41,023 nt of DNA. It comes from Armatimonadota bacterium. GTDB taxonomy: Bacteria > Armatimonadota > UBA5829 > JAUSEB01. Position numbers and translations under genes: made by a program. Positions within the stretch are counted from its first letter, which is position 1; every line of letters begins with the position of its first letter. The notes beneath the pieces are model-generated. The model saw only the letters and a list, made by a program, of their open reading frames with translations, did not search any database and had not been told where the DNA came from. Positions 32,901 through 41,023 of the stretch are shown here, in pieces. The stretch lies in NCBI GenBank assembly GCA_030649165.1, contig JAUSGG010000255.1, forward strand, positions 1 to 41,023, in the 5' to 3' direction.

Positions 32901-35237
32901 GTTATGTTCAAGACCACCGGCTATCCGACCAGCGCGACGGACGGAACGCAGGTCTACAACGGTATGCTGCAAGGTGTTACTCACACCGGGCTGACCAATG
33001 GAACCACTTACTACTACAAGGCGTTCGCCTATGACGAGGTTCCTAACTATGCTTCGGGCGCTCAGTCAAGCGCCATTCCTCTAGACGTCACACCTCCGGG
33101 CAACGCCACGAGCTTCACTGCCACTCCCGGAGCTTCACAGAACTACCTGTCCTGGGTGAACCCCGCGGATGCGGACTTTGCCGGAGTCAAGATCATGTTC
33201 AAGACCACCGGCTATCCGACAAGCGCAACGGATGGAACGCAGGCGTACAGCGGCACAGGCACGAGCACAATGCACACAGGCCTGACCAACGGCACGACCT
33301 ACTACTACAAGGCGTTCGCCTTTGACGAGGTTCCTAACTATGCGTCCGGCGCTCAAACAAGCGGTATGCCAGTGGGCGTGCTGACCATCAACACAAAGAG
33401 CGCGGCTAACCTGAACCTGGTCATCAACGCCAACTCCAGCGATTGGAACATCGCGACCAACTTCACGACCAAAGCTCGCGGCGGAATGAGCGAGATCGGC
33501 GACTATGCAATTGTCGGATTCGACGGCGGAACCTGCTACCGCGGGTCTTACGTGCAGGCGCTTCCTACCAGCGCTACAGACCACACAGCCAAGGTGTACA
33601 GCTTCCACGATCAGCAGTATCTGTACTTCCTGGTGCGGTGCGACGACGACGATATCCAGTACGGCAATCCGACCAGCGCGAACTGGGCAAATGACTGTGT
33701 CGAGTTTTACATCGACCCGAGCCACGACCACGGCTCAACCTCAATGTCGAACTCTACAAGCGATTGCCAGTTGGTCATCGACGCGAACAACCAGAAGAAC
33801 GTCTACATGACAACGACCGGTTATGCCACTCAGATACTGAACGGCGTGACTTCGGCTGTTGTGAGAGACGGGACCGGTTGGTGGATGGAGTGCAAGATAC
33901 TCAAGTCCGTGCTCGATACCGACTTGCCAAACAGCGGATCGTTTGGAATTGACTTCAACTTCCGCGACAACGACAACAACAACAATACGGCTCTGACTAC
34001 CGTGTACATGTGGCGTGAATCGTCCACGGAAGGCTATCCGACGAAAATCCCTGACCATTGGGGCGACGCGTCGCTGGCCACGCTGGCGGCTGACACAACC
34101 GCTCCCGCGGCGGTCACCAGCTTCACGGCTACTCCTGGAGACATGCAGAACGGCTTGTCGTGGACGAATCCCGGCACAGCCGACTGGTCCGGAACGATGG
34201 TCCGGTTCAAGACAACCGGTTATCCGACCGGCACGGCTGACGGCACCCAGATCTACAATGGAACTGGGGCAAGCTACAACCACACTGGTCTGACCAACGG
34301 AACGACCTACTACTACGCCGCTTACTCGTATGACGAGGTTCCCAACTACGCTACGGCGGCGCAGGCGAGCGGCGTTCCCGCTGACACGACCGCTCCTTCA
34401 AACGTGACCAACTTCGCGGCCACGCCCGGAGCAGGCCAGATCAGCTTGTCCTGGACAAATCCGGGTTCTGACTTCACCGGAACGATGGTCCGGTTCAAGA
34501 CCACTGGTTATCCGACCGACACGGCTGACGGAACCCAAATCTACGACAGCAGCGGGACGAGTTACGTCCACACCGGTCTTACCAACGGTGTCACCTACTA
34601 CTACAAGGCGTTCGCTCATGATGGCGTTCCGAACTACGCTTCGGGCGCGCAGATAAGCGCATCTCCTGGACCCATAACCATCAGCAACAGCACGTTCGAT
34701 TCGGATGCGAATGGATGGACGATCACCACGTGGCGGGCGCATTCGGCCTATGGCTATGGAACGATGGCCTGGAACAGCGGAGCCGGTAACGGCGGTGGCG
34801 GCATGCGCTCAACGGGAGCCGGCGGCACCGACAGCACCGACCGCTGCACCAGAGAAGGCGGAATGATCAACAAGACCATCTCCACTTCGGGATACTCCAA
34901 CATCAAGGTCAGCTATGACCTCCACGTCAACACCCTTGGCGGCAACTACACCGGAGCGGGAACCGGCTCCTGTGGCGGCGCTATAGACCACGACCTCATC
35001 GACGAGCAGGTCACCGTCTACTATTCCACCAACGGCGGCACAAGCTGGACCGAGGCGGAGTACACAACTAGAAGCACGCTGCTGGCAAGCTACCAGACTT
35101 ACGGCACGCGGACTATCGACCTGACGGGCGTGACTGCCTGCAACAACAATGCGAGCTTCGCGTTGAAGTTCCGCTGGCAGCTCAACACGACCAGTGACAC
35201 CGCTGACGTTGATAACATAAAGGTCACAGCGAACTAA
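26967..35237 (+). CDS. Giant secreted modular carbohydrate-active protein
   Basis: The 2,756-residue protein has a signal peptide (IVVAAAILLIAAFAVTPLVA). Domains in order: a DUF4038-like (apiosidase-type, clan GH-A) barrel, ~30-390, with acid/base candidate E240 in EVGNEL; a collagenase-associated type domain, ~390-465, ending SDWVIYIY; a CBM9-like module, ~470-705; CBM6, ~708-855; a BNR/propeller-like region, ~857-1245; two FN3-like repeats; a second CBM6, ~1450-1597; an unassigned beta domain, ~1600-1747; four FN3-like repeats; a second CBM9-like module, ~2140-2375; two FN3-like repeats; and a C-terminal beta-sandwich, ~2568-2756. The eight FN3-like units (~96 residues) share KTTGYPT and GLTNGTTYYYKAF. 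TAAGGAGG precedes the ATG. It probably acts outside the cell on plant or microbial glycans; the substrate is unknown. A strong terminator follows. Confidence 0.88.
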   Translation: MLASKWPNRAIVVAAAILLIAAFAVTPLVAEVSVHSSGRYYQDSNGKPVFLIGYYDWAATVDGYYIDQPSRYDTMITLGAPYKVNYIRMVLGGNKVNGSSNPPSYNGQQAPVPWLLVNGKADMNQWDPAFWTGVKAQCQFAKANGVIIHFGFFDGVSMRTQGGASYGYSGSFWNPANQTASFYPNPDFNGNGQIDDNGEFYQTTNFNNNTGIGYYQRALIDKGCSELAAYDNVFLEVGNELLGSSSAWNTTVISYIKTKTAKPITTVGYNGSGMQGYSDHIDDTVAELKASLASMVGLGFPAWVDPDGSGIAYLPPDGIRQCYWTSLASGAAAYGGFTTDFWTWPTNPPPGFNTLKGVYCKNLQDFLTTTACPFWTMVPQSSLVTNSTVNCCIANQGSTYLAYILSDATADVNLTSVSGNAYYKLYNPASGTYSGQSTVAGEAWRSFSRPAGASDWVIYIYTTLPSHGQLNVKAAGTYTIDGNPNDWNFGNYSSMIYGGGSGAGDIALTGYDLGLLHYASYAGVLPTSATDHTAKVYTSHDSTYEYFLVRCDDDDMRYSAPTSSNWANDCVEFYMDPANSGGSTAISNSTSDIQLVIDANNQKNVYMTTSGYATQILNGVTSGVQRDSTGWWLEARITKSALDPDLPSSGTFGLDFNFRDNDNDNDAALTTVYTWNDASGSGFPSKIPDNWGDAFQIAPGETPYGGSSINLPGTIQAENFDNGGEGVAYHDTESTNYGGAFRTSEGVDIASTYDTGGGYEVGWVQPNEWLNYMVYVNATRAYDINMRVSGGGGNFHINMDGQNVTGTRTTPNTGSWGTYATYTVPSIQLAAGSHVLTVVAETAGFNLNYIDVVVPPVYWNTLGTLQNIGSGTMPQVCVDSSNNIHVAYAAGNGVTYKKYNSSWTLQTSETITSPSGGAYWPHMMLDSNAVPHLVFTEGVTASLPYASYLYYTNRIGGTWKSVVTALNLAGTGNSVWNPRLALYSTYAYIGSQYGYNQSLIGRIDRLTNLSSTPSVDASVNTSIRSLVAATTNGNIFAVGRNTLSTGVQEYNSGLGLVGGPWSMTNGTGKAGAPAAAWTDKYNIVHMVAWGIMAGGSGQCADRCGLIYNHTGRRNGDGSFYNSINGMLGDSGAVGPDPSSPTGWWNDDVAPAICRDGQDVVYVAWRDNSASGEGRISKVDDSSWTQSCKSSLCGDTTCTGTQFAQTLTRRRWWNCELAPAATGGGVYVAYENGGTCYIQPVGVTAAVDTTAPGNITSFSVRAEQSMNVLTWTNPGDSDLSGIKIVFKTTGYPTSTTDGNTCYDGLTTSYTHNGLTNGTTYYYKAFAHDAAPNYASGATASGTPATDSTAPGNVTSFTATPGDTQVSLSWTNPTDTDLYGIKIMFKTTGYPTGTADGTQCYNGMGTSYVHTGLTNGATYYYKAFAYDEVPNYATGATASTSPYDPQTPYSGVISLPGTIQAENFDNGGEGIAYHDTTSGNTPGAYRSTDVDIETCSDTGGGYDISYVAAGEWLEYKVNVTTTGDYSIGVRVALNTGAGGYRVKIDGTDVTGARNFAATGGWQTWTTIITPSVYLTAGQHVLQLYVDSGAANMNYVDVISRGPDAVSIDLDSTNVEDGMTCVTGVGDGDTVAWSAAGHNFRENVDYPDVYMYFTVTDGWAYQGSKQDVYITCDYYDIGTATLGLDYDSTSSSYQHVNGPTLGNTLTFKSYTFHVTNAYFGNRENGGADFRFTISSQQEWGIDTVGVYQSTADVTPPANVTGFTATPGNQQNSLSWTNPTDPDFTGTMIRFKTTGYPTSASDGTHIYDSSGTSYNHTGLTNGTTYYYKAFSHDVIPNYASGSQTSGTPADTTPPANVTSFIATSGDLQNSLSWTNPTDTDLTGIKIMFKTTGYPTSVTDGTQCYDGLGTSYAHTALTNGTTYYYKAFAHDGVPNYASGATASAVPADVTAPANVTSFAAVSGDTQNVLSWNNPADADFAGVKVMFKTTGYPTSATDGTQVYNGMLQGVTHTGLTNGTTYYYKAFAYDEVPNYASGAQSSAIPLDVTPPGNATSFTATPGASQNYLSWVNPADADFAGVKIMFKTTGYPTSATDGTQAYSGTGTSTMHTGLTNGTTYYYKAFAFDEVPNYASGAQTSGMPVGVLTINTKSAANLNLVINANSSDWNIATNFTTKARGGMSEIGDYAIVGFDGGTCYRGSYVQALPTSATDHTAKVYSFHDQQYLYFLVRCDDDDIQYGNPTSANWANDCVEFYIDPSHDHGSTSMSNSTSDCQLVIDANNQKNVYMTTTGYATQILNGVTSAVVRDGTGWWMECKILKSVLDTDLPNSGSFGIDFNFRDNDNNNNTALTTVYMWRESSTEGYPTKIPDHWGDASLATLAADTTAPAAVTSFTATPGDMQNGLSWTNPGTADWSGTMVRFKTTGYPTGTADGTQIYNGTGASYNHTGLTNGTTYYYAAYSYDEVPNYATAAQASGVPADTTAPSNVTNFAATPGAGQISLSWTNPGSDFTGTMVRFKTTGYPTDTADGTQIYDSSGTSYVHTGLTNGVTYYYKAFAHDGVPNYASGAQISASPGPITISNSTFDSDANGWTITTWRAHSAYGYGTMAWNSGAGNGGGGMRSTGAGGTDSTDRCTREGGMINKTISTSGYSNIKVSYDLHVNTLGGNYTGAGTGSCGGAIDHDLIDEQVTVYYSTNGGTSWTEAEYTTRSTLLASYQTYGTRTIDLTGVTACNNNASFALKFRWQLNTTSDTADVDNIKVTAN

Positions 35238-35260
35238 GACAAAGGAGCTTACTCTCCGCT

Positions 35261-35290
35261 ATGCGGGAGAGGCTGACGCCTCTCCCGCAT
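35261..35290 (+). terminator. Strong stem-loop terminator after the giant gene
   Basis: ATGCGGGAGAGGC (35261-35273) pairs perfectly with GCCTCTCCCGCAT (35278-35290) around a TGAC loop, a 13-bp stem starting 24 bp after the stop codon. It is followed by TCTAGCTTGT, only modestly T-rich. It should end or attenuate transcription before the paralogue. Confidence 0.75.
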
Positions 35291-35359
35291 TCTAGCTTGT
35301 GACGCCGCTAAGAAGGTGGTCACCGCAACCGAAACGTAAGGCAACATATTTCACAGGAG

Positions 35360-35379
35360 ACAGCCAGCAAATAGGCTGT
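35360..35379 (+). promoter_or_regulatory. Hairpin before the ribosome site, copy 2
   Basis: ACAGCC (35360-35365) pairs with GGCTGT (35374-35379) around AGCAAATA, ahead of the purine-rich GGGAAGGAA ribosome site and the ATG at 35401. It is the counterpart of the hairpin at 26927-26948, although flanking bases differ. No clear promoter is seen in the 110 bp between the terminator and this gene. Confidence 0.5.
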
Positions 35380-35400
35380 GGGAAGGGAAGGAACAGCAGT

Positions 35401-36135
35401 ATGTTAGCGAGCAAATGGCCGGCCAAAGCAGTGTCGGCAGCAGCAATATGTGTGATCTTCGTCATACTTGCCGCAACGCCGATCATGGCCGGCGTCGGTA
35501 TTCACCCATCGGGTCGCTACTACACCGACACAAATGGAAACGCGAAGTTCCTGCTCGGTTACTACGCCTGGGCGGCGGCGCCGGATGGTTACTTCATCGA
35601 CCACCCGGCTCGCTACTCGGTGATGATGAACCAAGGGTCGCCTTACAAGATCAACTATATCCGGATCGGCTTGGGTGGCAACCGGATGACCGCAACGACG
35701 AATCCACCGAGTTGGGACGGCTCGACTCAGCCGGTCCCCTTTCTGTTCGTCAACTGCGGCGGCACGTACAAGGCGGACATGAATCAGTGGGATCCAGTCT
35801 TCTGGAACGGCCTCAAGGCCCAGTGCGACCTTGCCCAGCAGAAGGGCTTCATCGTCCATCTAACTATTTTCGACGGTGTCGGGACGCGAAGTAACGGCGG
35901 AGCCTCCTACGGATATTCAAACTCCGACTGGAATCCCGCGAACCAGTGCGGTACCTTCTACCCCAACCCTGACACCAACCAGAACGGCCAGATCGACGAT
36001 CCGGGCGAGTTCTACCGTGTCACGGAGTTCAACAACGGCAACCCGGCGCCGGGGACCATCAGTTACTATGAGAAGTTGCTCATAGATAAGGTACGACCGA
36101 GTTGGCGAGCTACGACAATGTTTTCTACGAGGTAG
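35401..36135 (+). pseudogene. Fragment 1: signal peptide and N-terminal half of glycosidase domain
   Basis: This open frame of 244 codons from the ATG at 35401 encodes a signal peptide (AAICVIFVILAATPIMA) and the first ~200 residues of the DUF4038-like barrel. It aligns residue for residue with the intact paralogue (IHPSGRYYTDTNGNAKFLLG; DMNQWDPVFWNGLKAQC). It ends out of frame in VRPSWRATTMFSTR. The correct continuation, with the catalytic-type EVGNEL, lies in the frame beginning near 36102 and runs to about 36431. Confidence 0.8.
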
Positions 36136-36412
36136 GAAACGAGCTCGGCGGCGCGGACTCCGCCTGGATGTCCGCCGTTATTCAGTACATCCAGACGAGA
36201 ACCATCTCTCCGGTAACACAATGCGGAGGCGCGGGCTACAACAGGGCCTCGTGTTGCCTGCAGGGCTGGTCGTCACACGACGCTACCAGCATAGCCATGA
36301 CAAAGAGCAACGTGGCCGGCTGGATAGGTCAGGGTTATCCCGCCTGGGAGGACCCGGACAACAATGAATGGGCCACCAACCATGGATTCCCGAACCTCAC
36401 TTATGACACCGC

Positions 36413-37822
36413 GTGCCGACAGGCGGCATGGTGTATGCAGCCCACGACGCGACATACGAATACCTCCTTGTCAGATGCGACGACGACGACATGCGGTACT
36501 CGAACCCGGTCGGCTCGAACTGGGCAAATGACTGCGTGGAGTTCTACATCGATCCGAGTAATGACGGCGGGTCGACCGCAATCAGTGATTCCACGTCGGA
36601 TATACAGCTCGTCATCGACGCGAACAACCAGAAGAACGTCTACATGTGCACGAGCGGCTACGCCACTCAGATTCTGAATGGCGTTACTTCCGGTGTTCAG
36701 CGAGACTCTTCCGGCTGGTGGCTTGAGGCGAGGATACAGAAATCCGCGCTCGATCCCGACCTGCCGGCGGGCGGAACCTTTGGCGTCGACTTCAACTTCC
36801 GCGACAACGACAACAACAACGACGCGGCCTTGACGACCGTTTACACCTGGAATGACAGCAGCGGCATAGGTTTCCCCAGCAAGATTCCCGACAACTGGGG
36901 AGACGCGTTCCAGGCGGCGCCGGGCGAGGCGCCCTACGCCGGCGTCATCGATTTGCCCGGAACCATCCAGGCCGAGAACTACGATCTTGGTGGTGAAGGA
37001 GTTGGCTACCACGACACGGACGCTCCGAACAACGGCGGAGCATACCGCACTGACGGTGTTGACATAGAAACAACCGCCGACACGGGCGGCGGCTACAACG
37101 TTGGATGGATCGAGCCCGGGGAATGGCTCAACTACATGGTCAACGTGACCTCTACCCGGAACTACGACCTCAACATGCGCGTAGCCGGCACGGGAGGCAG
37201 CTTCCACATCAACATCGACGGCCAGGACGTAACCGGATCGAGAAACGTTACGTCCACGGGCGGATGGCAGACCTGGGCCACTCAAACGGTTTCAGGGATC
37301 AATCTGACCGCGGGCCAGCATATACTAAGTATCGTAGTTGACAGCAGCGGGTTCAACCTCAACTACGTCGATGTGGTTATTCCTCCGGTTTACTGGAACA
37401 CGCTCGGCGCTGTGCGGAATATCGGAAGCGGGCAGATGCCTTGCGTCGCATTAGACTCCACAGGCAACATCCACACTGTCTACCTGTCCGGAAGTGGTCT
37501 TCAATACAAGAAGTATGACGCCTTTTGGACTCTGCTCCTGTCGGAGACCATAACGTCACCTTCCGGCGGCGCCTATTGGCCAAATATCATGTGCGACTCG
37601 AATAGTGTGCCACATGTGGTATTCTCGGAAGCCGTCAACCCGACTATGCCGTATGCATCGACCTGCTACTATACCAACCGCATTGGCGGTAGTTGGAAGG
37701 CGCCCATTACGGCGTTCGTCGCGGGAAGCGGCAACAGCATTTGGAACATCGACCTTGGGCTGTGGGGCAACTATGCCTACATTGGCTGTCAATTCGGGCA
37801 AGGCGGAAGCCTGATCGGCTGA
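36413..37822 (+). pseudogene. Fragment 2: CBM9-like, CBM6 and start of propeller
   Basis: This open frame covers the CBM9-like module (YLLVRCDDDDMRYSNPVG), a CBM6 (LPGTIQAENYDLGGEGVGY) and the first part of the propeller-like region. It ends at the TGA of 37820-37822, where the intact paralogue has CGA. The same frame then continues with homologous sequence (IDRVTNLSGTPYVD) to about 38143, so the stop is a point mutation within once-coding DNA. There is no ribosome site at its beginning, so it is unlikely to be translated on its own. Confidence 0.75.
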
Positions 37823-38144
37823 ATCGACAGGGTGACGAATCTCAGCGGCACACCTTATGTTGACACCTGGACAACAACCGCCACCCGCTCTACTATCGCT
37901 GTCACCTCCAACGGTTACATTTGGGCTGTCGGACGCAACGGCGCCGCCAACACCGCTGCCCAGCAGTACGACAGCAATCTGAGTCCTGTCGGTGGACTGC
38001 AGAACCTCACCCCCGGGATCGGCAAGCCCGGAGCCCCCGCGGCCGCCTGGGCGGACCAGTACAACGTAGTGCATACCGCGTCCTGGGCCATCTTGGCCGG
38101 CGGATCCGGCGTCTGCGCCGACCGCTGCGGAATGGTCTACAACA

Positions 38145-41023
38145 GACAACACCGCCCTCTGGAGCCCTCGTACCGGACTCCTCGGAGGACCCGCGGGCAC
38201 CGGTCCGGACGGAACCGAACCTACCGGATGGTGGAATGACGATGTCTCCCCCGCCATCTGCCGCGACGCCGCCGACACCGTCTACATCGGGTGGCGAGGT
38301 TGGACTGCTACAGGCGAAGGCAGAATAACCAAGGCCGACAATTCCTCCATCACCGAGACATGCACCGCGGAACCTACCTGCGGCGGTAACAAATGCACCG
38401 GAACCCAGTTCAGCTCCACCATCAACAGACGCAGGTGGTGGAACTGCGACATGGCTCCAGCCGTCACGAGCGGAGTGTACGTCGCCTATGACCTTGGCGG
38501 CACGTGCTACATACAACCTGTCGGTGTCGCTGTCGAGAACGACACGACTCCGCCCGGCGACGTGACCGGCTTTACGGCCACTCCGGGAGATACGCAGAAC
38601 AACCTGTCCTGGACGAATCCCGGATGCGCGAGCTTCGCCGGAGTCAAGATCATGTTCAAGACCACCGGTTATCCAACAGGGCCCGCGGATGGGACCCAGT
38701 GCTACAGTGGGACGGGCACGAGCACAGTCCACAGCGGCCTGACGAATGGAACGATCTACTACTACACGGCCTTCTCGTTTGATGGGGTCCCGAACTACTC
38801 ATCAGGCGCGCAAGCGACGGCGACACCTGCTGACGTTACTCCTCCGGGAGACGTGACCGGATTCACGGCGACATCGGGTGACACACAGAACAGCCTGTCC
38901 TGGACGAATCCCGGAGATTCGGACTTCGCTGGAGTGGCGATCAGGTTCCGAACAGACACCTATCCGACCGGACCGACTGACGGGACTCAGTGCTACAGTG
39001 GAGTCGGGACTAGCACGAACCATACGAGCCTGACGAACGGAACGACTTACTACTACAAGGCGTTCGCGCATGACGAAGTTCCCAACTACGCGGCGGGCGT
39101 TCAGGGAAGCGGTATTCCGGCTGACACGACTCCTCCGGGAGACGTGACCGGGTTTGTCGTCACCCCTGGCGACACTCAGAACAGCCTGAGTTGGACAAAC
39201 CCCGGCGGCGACTTCACCGGAACGAAGATCATGTTCAAGACGACCGGTTACCCGACGAGCGCGACAGATGGGACTCAGGTCTACGATGGCGCGGGCGCGA
39301 GCACGAACCATACTAGCCTGACGAACGGAACGACTTACTACTACAAGGCGTTCGCGCATGACGAAGTCCCGAACTACGCCGCGGGCGTTCAGGGAAGCGG
39401 AACCCCGGCCGACACGACTCCTCCGGGAGACGTGACCGGGTTTGTCGTCACCCCTGGCGACACACAGAACAGCCTGAGTTGGACTAACCCCGGCGGCGAC
39501 TTCACCGGAACGAAGATCATGTTCAAGACGACCGGTTATCCGACTAGCGCGGCTGACGGGACTCAGGTCTACGATGGCGCGGGCACGAGCACAGACCACA
39601 CGGGCCTGACGAATGGAACGACTTACTACTACAGGGCGTTCGCTCATGACGAGGTCCCGAACTACGCGGCGGGTGTGCAGGGAAGCGCAACGCCTGTGAC
39701 ACAGTCTCCTTACTCCGGCGTCATTGCGCTGCCAGGAACTGTTCAGGCCGAGAATTACGACATCGGCGGCCAGAACATTTCCTTCTACGACACGACATCC
39801 GGGAACTCCGGTGGTCAGTATCGATCCGATGACGTGGATATCCAGGTCACCACCGATACGGGCGGCGGCTATAACGTTGGCTGGACCGTTGTCGGTGAGT
39901 GGCTGGAGTACACGGTGAACGTGGCCGGTTCCGGCGACTACAGCATCAACGTGAGACTGGCGTGTGCGGACGTCGGAAGCTTCCGCGTGAAGCTCGACGG
40001 CAACGACCTTGCGGGCGTCAAGAGTTTCGCGTCTACGGGCGGTTCGCAAAACTGGACCTCGATCATCGTTCCAGCCAGAAACCTGAGCGCGGGTCAGCAC
40101 ATCCTCCAACTGTACGTGGAGAGTGGCGTCCCGAACATCAACTACGTCGAAGTGGTAGACAACGGGGCTGACGCGGTGTCCTACGATACGGGTTCGCCGG
40201 ACGTTCCTGACGGTATGACGCATATCCAGTACGGCGACGGCGACACCGCGGAGGCCACCATAGGCGGCCATTACTGCAGGCAAAACGCCGTCACCGGTGG
40301 CGATTACTACATGTACTTTGGTGTCAGTGATGCCTACGCATATCAGGGCAGCAAGCCTGACATCTATTTCACCTTCGACTACTATGACACAGGAAGCGGC
40401 AACTATATCCTGGAATACGACTGCACGTCCGCCGCGTATAGTGCGGCCGGCGCAGTCGCCCTTACCAACACTAACACCTGGAAGAGTTGCACCTTCCACG
40501 TCACCGACGCCTACTTCGGCAACAGAGAGAACAACGGAGCCGATTTTAGGATCGTTGGACCCTGGGGCGCTGCCTTCTACGTCGACACGGTGACGGTATA
40601 TCAGATTGTGGACGTAACTCCTCCCGGAAACGTGACCGGCTTCACGGTCACACCTGGAGACACGCAGAACGGTCTGACCTGGGCCAACCCTGGAGACTCG
40701 GACTTCGCCGGAGTCAAGATCGTCTTCAAGACCACCGGCTATCCTGCGAGCCAGAGTGACGGCACGCAGGTCTACAGTGGAACCGGAACCAGCACGACGC
40801 ATACGAGCCTCACCAACGGAACGCCCTACTACTACACGGCGTTCTCGTTCGACGAGGTTCCTAACTACTCATCCGGTTCTCAGGGCAGCGGCACACCGGC
40901 CGATACGACTCCTCCTGGAGACGTGACCGGATTCACGGTTACCCCTGGCGACACGCAGAACAGTCTGAGTTGGACTAACCCCGGCGGCGACTTCACCGGG
41001 ACCAAGATCATGTTCAAGACGAC
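38145..41023 (+). CDS. Fragment 3: open 3' part with FN3-like repeats and CBM6 (partial)
   Basis: I read this frame codon by codon to the window edge and found no stop in 2,879 nt. It encodes the end of the propeller region (GWWNDDVSPAICRD; RRRWWNCDMAPAV), four FN3-like repeats (about 38538-39700), a CBM6 (about 39714-40165), the unassigned beta domain (about 40166-40605) and two further FN3-like repeats, the last cut by the window. An in-frame ATG lies at 38451, but no signal peptide follows, so it could not be secreted alone. It is marked CDS because it is intact; it is most likely the tail of a pseudogene or of a gene with sequence errors upstream. Confidence 0.7.

Larger units (their letters stand above)
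35401..41023 (+). pseudogene. Decaying paralogue of the giant secreted protein, runs off window
   Basis: The locus is collinear with the 26967-35237 gene, starting with a near-identical signal peptide (MLASKWP), but four lesions break it. (1) A 1-nt deletion near 36091 shifts the frame after the DK of LLIDK. (2) A deletion of about 634 nt relative to the paralogue, joined at 36429-36431, removes the C-terminal part of the glycosidase domain, the collagenase-associated domain and the start of the CBM9-like module, and shifts frame. (3) CGA, arginine in the paralogue, is TGA at 37820-37822. (4) A shift near 38144 restores an open frame. From there to the window end the frame is intact: four FN3-like repeats, a CBM6, the unassigned beta domain, and one and a half more repeats. 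Sequencing errors could explain some lesions but hardly the deletion. Confidence 0.8.

Noticed and set aside
37820-37822. Recoded TGA (selenocysteine or altered code)
   Set aside because: The intact paralogue has arginine CGA here, other genes end in TGA, no SECIS-like structure is evident, and the locus carries other disabling changes.
38802-40802. 666-codon antisense open frame on the minus strand (and similar ones at 31680-32984, 30537-31382 and 36401-37285)
   Set aside because: They lie opposite repetitive FN3-like and CBM coding DNA, where codon bias leaves the reverse strand open. The translations are low-complexity V/R-rich strings repeating with the FN3 period, with no ribosome site.
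30700-41023. CRISPR-like regular repeats
   Set aside because: The ~290-bp period is that of FN3-like protein modules in an open frame, not short repeats separated by unique spacers.

Overview
This 41,023-bp window is a moderately GC-rich bacterial chromosome segment. No rRNA, tRNA, phage or transposase gene is visible. Sigma70-type promoters (TTGACA, 16-17 bp, TANAAT) precede several genes, and two of them sit so close to the start codon that the mRNAs look leaderless. MutS2, a DUF3866 protein, a PepT-like peptidase, a LysM-G5 protein, an octaheme cytochrome and giant secreted carbohydrate-active proteins together suggest a free-living member of a deep Terrabacteria-type lineage such as Armatimonadota. 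That placement is a low-confidence inference because no marker gene is present.

Region 1 (1-344 and 888-1140) holds clusters of palindromic intergenic repeats around a NUDIX hydrolase gene. Region 2 (1141-11205, minus strand) is a tightly packed gene string: mutS2, transketolase N and C subunits, a mannitol-1-phosphate dehydrogenase-like gene, an Eis-type acetyltransferase, a SIS-domain sugar-phosphate enzyme, a PepT-like peptidase and DUF3866. Junctions are mostly overlaps or short gaps, apart from 165 bp between the two transketolase halves. Three of the enzymes (MtlD, the NagB-II/GlmS-like SIS protein and transketolase) would meet at fructose-6-phosphate.

Region 3 (11360-22615, minus strand) is a run of six genes whose products all carry export signals and mostly have no recognisable function. 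They are a propeller plus LolA-like protein, a small CsgG/LpoB-like protein, an 851-residue protein with nine tandem Y-x-P repeats whose period switches from 27 to 23 residues, a helical-repeat probable lipoprotein, and two further exported proteins. This is the best candidate here for an undescribed envelope system. Region 4 (22927-25195, plus strand) holds a vapBC-like toxin-antitoxin pair, whose PIN domain lacks the usual third acidic residue, and an octaheme cytochrome of the hydroxylamine oxidoreductase superfamily. A near-perfect FNR/CRP-type box lies about 41.5-42.5 bp upstream of the cytochrome gene's inferred transcription start.

Region 5 (25245-41023) starts with a membrane-anchored LysM-G5 protein read leftwards. 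Divergent from it, after a long leader, is a 2,756-residue secreted modular protein: a DUF4038-like glycosidase domain, CBM9-like and CBM6 modules, a propeller and eight fibronectin-III-like repeats. A close paralogue follows. It is broken by a 1-nt deletion, a ~634-bp deletion, a CGA-to-TGA nonsense change and another frameshift, yet its last 2.9 kb stays fully open to the window edge.
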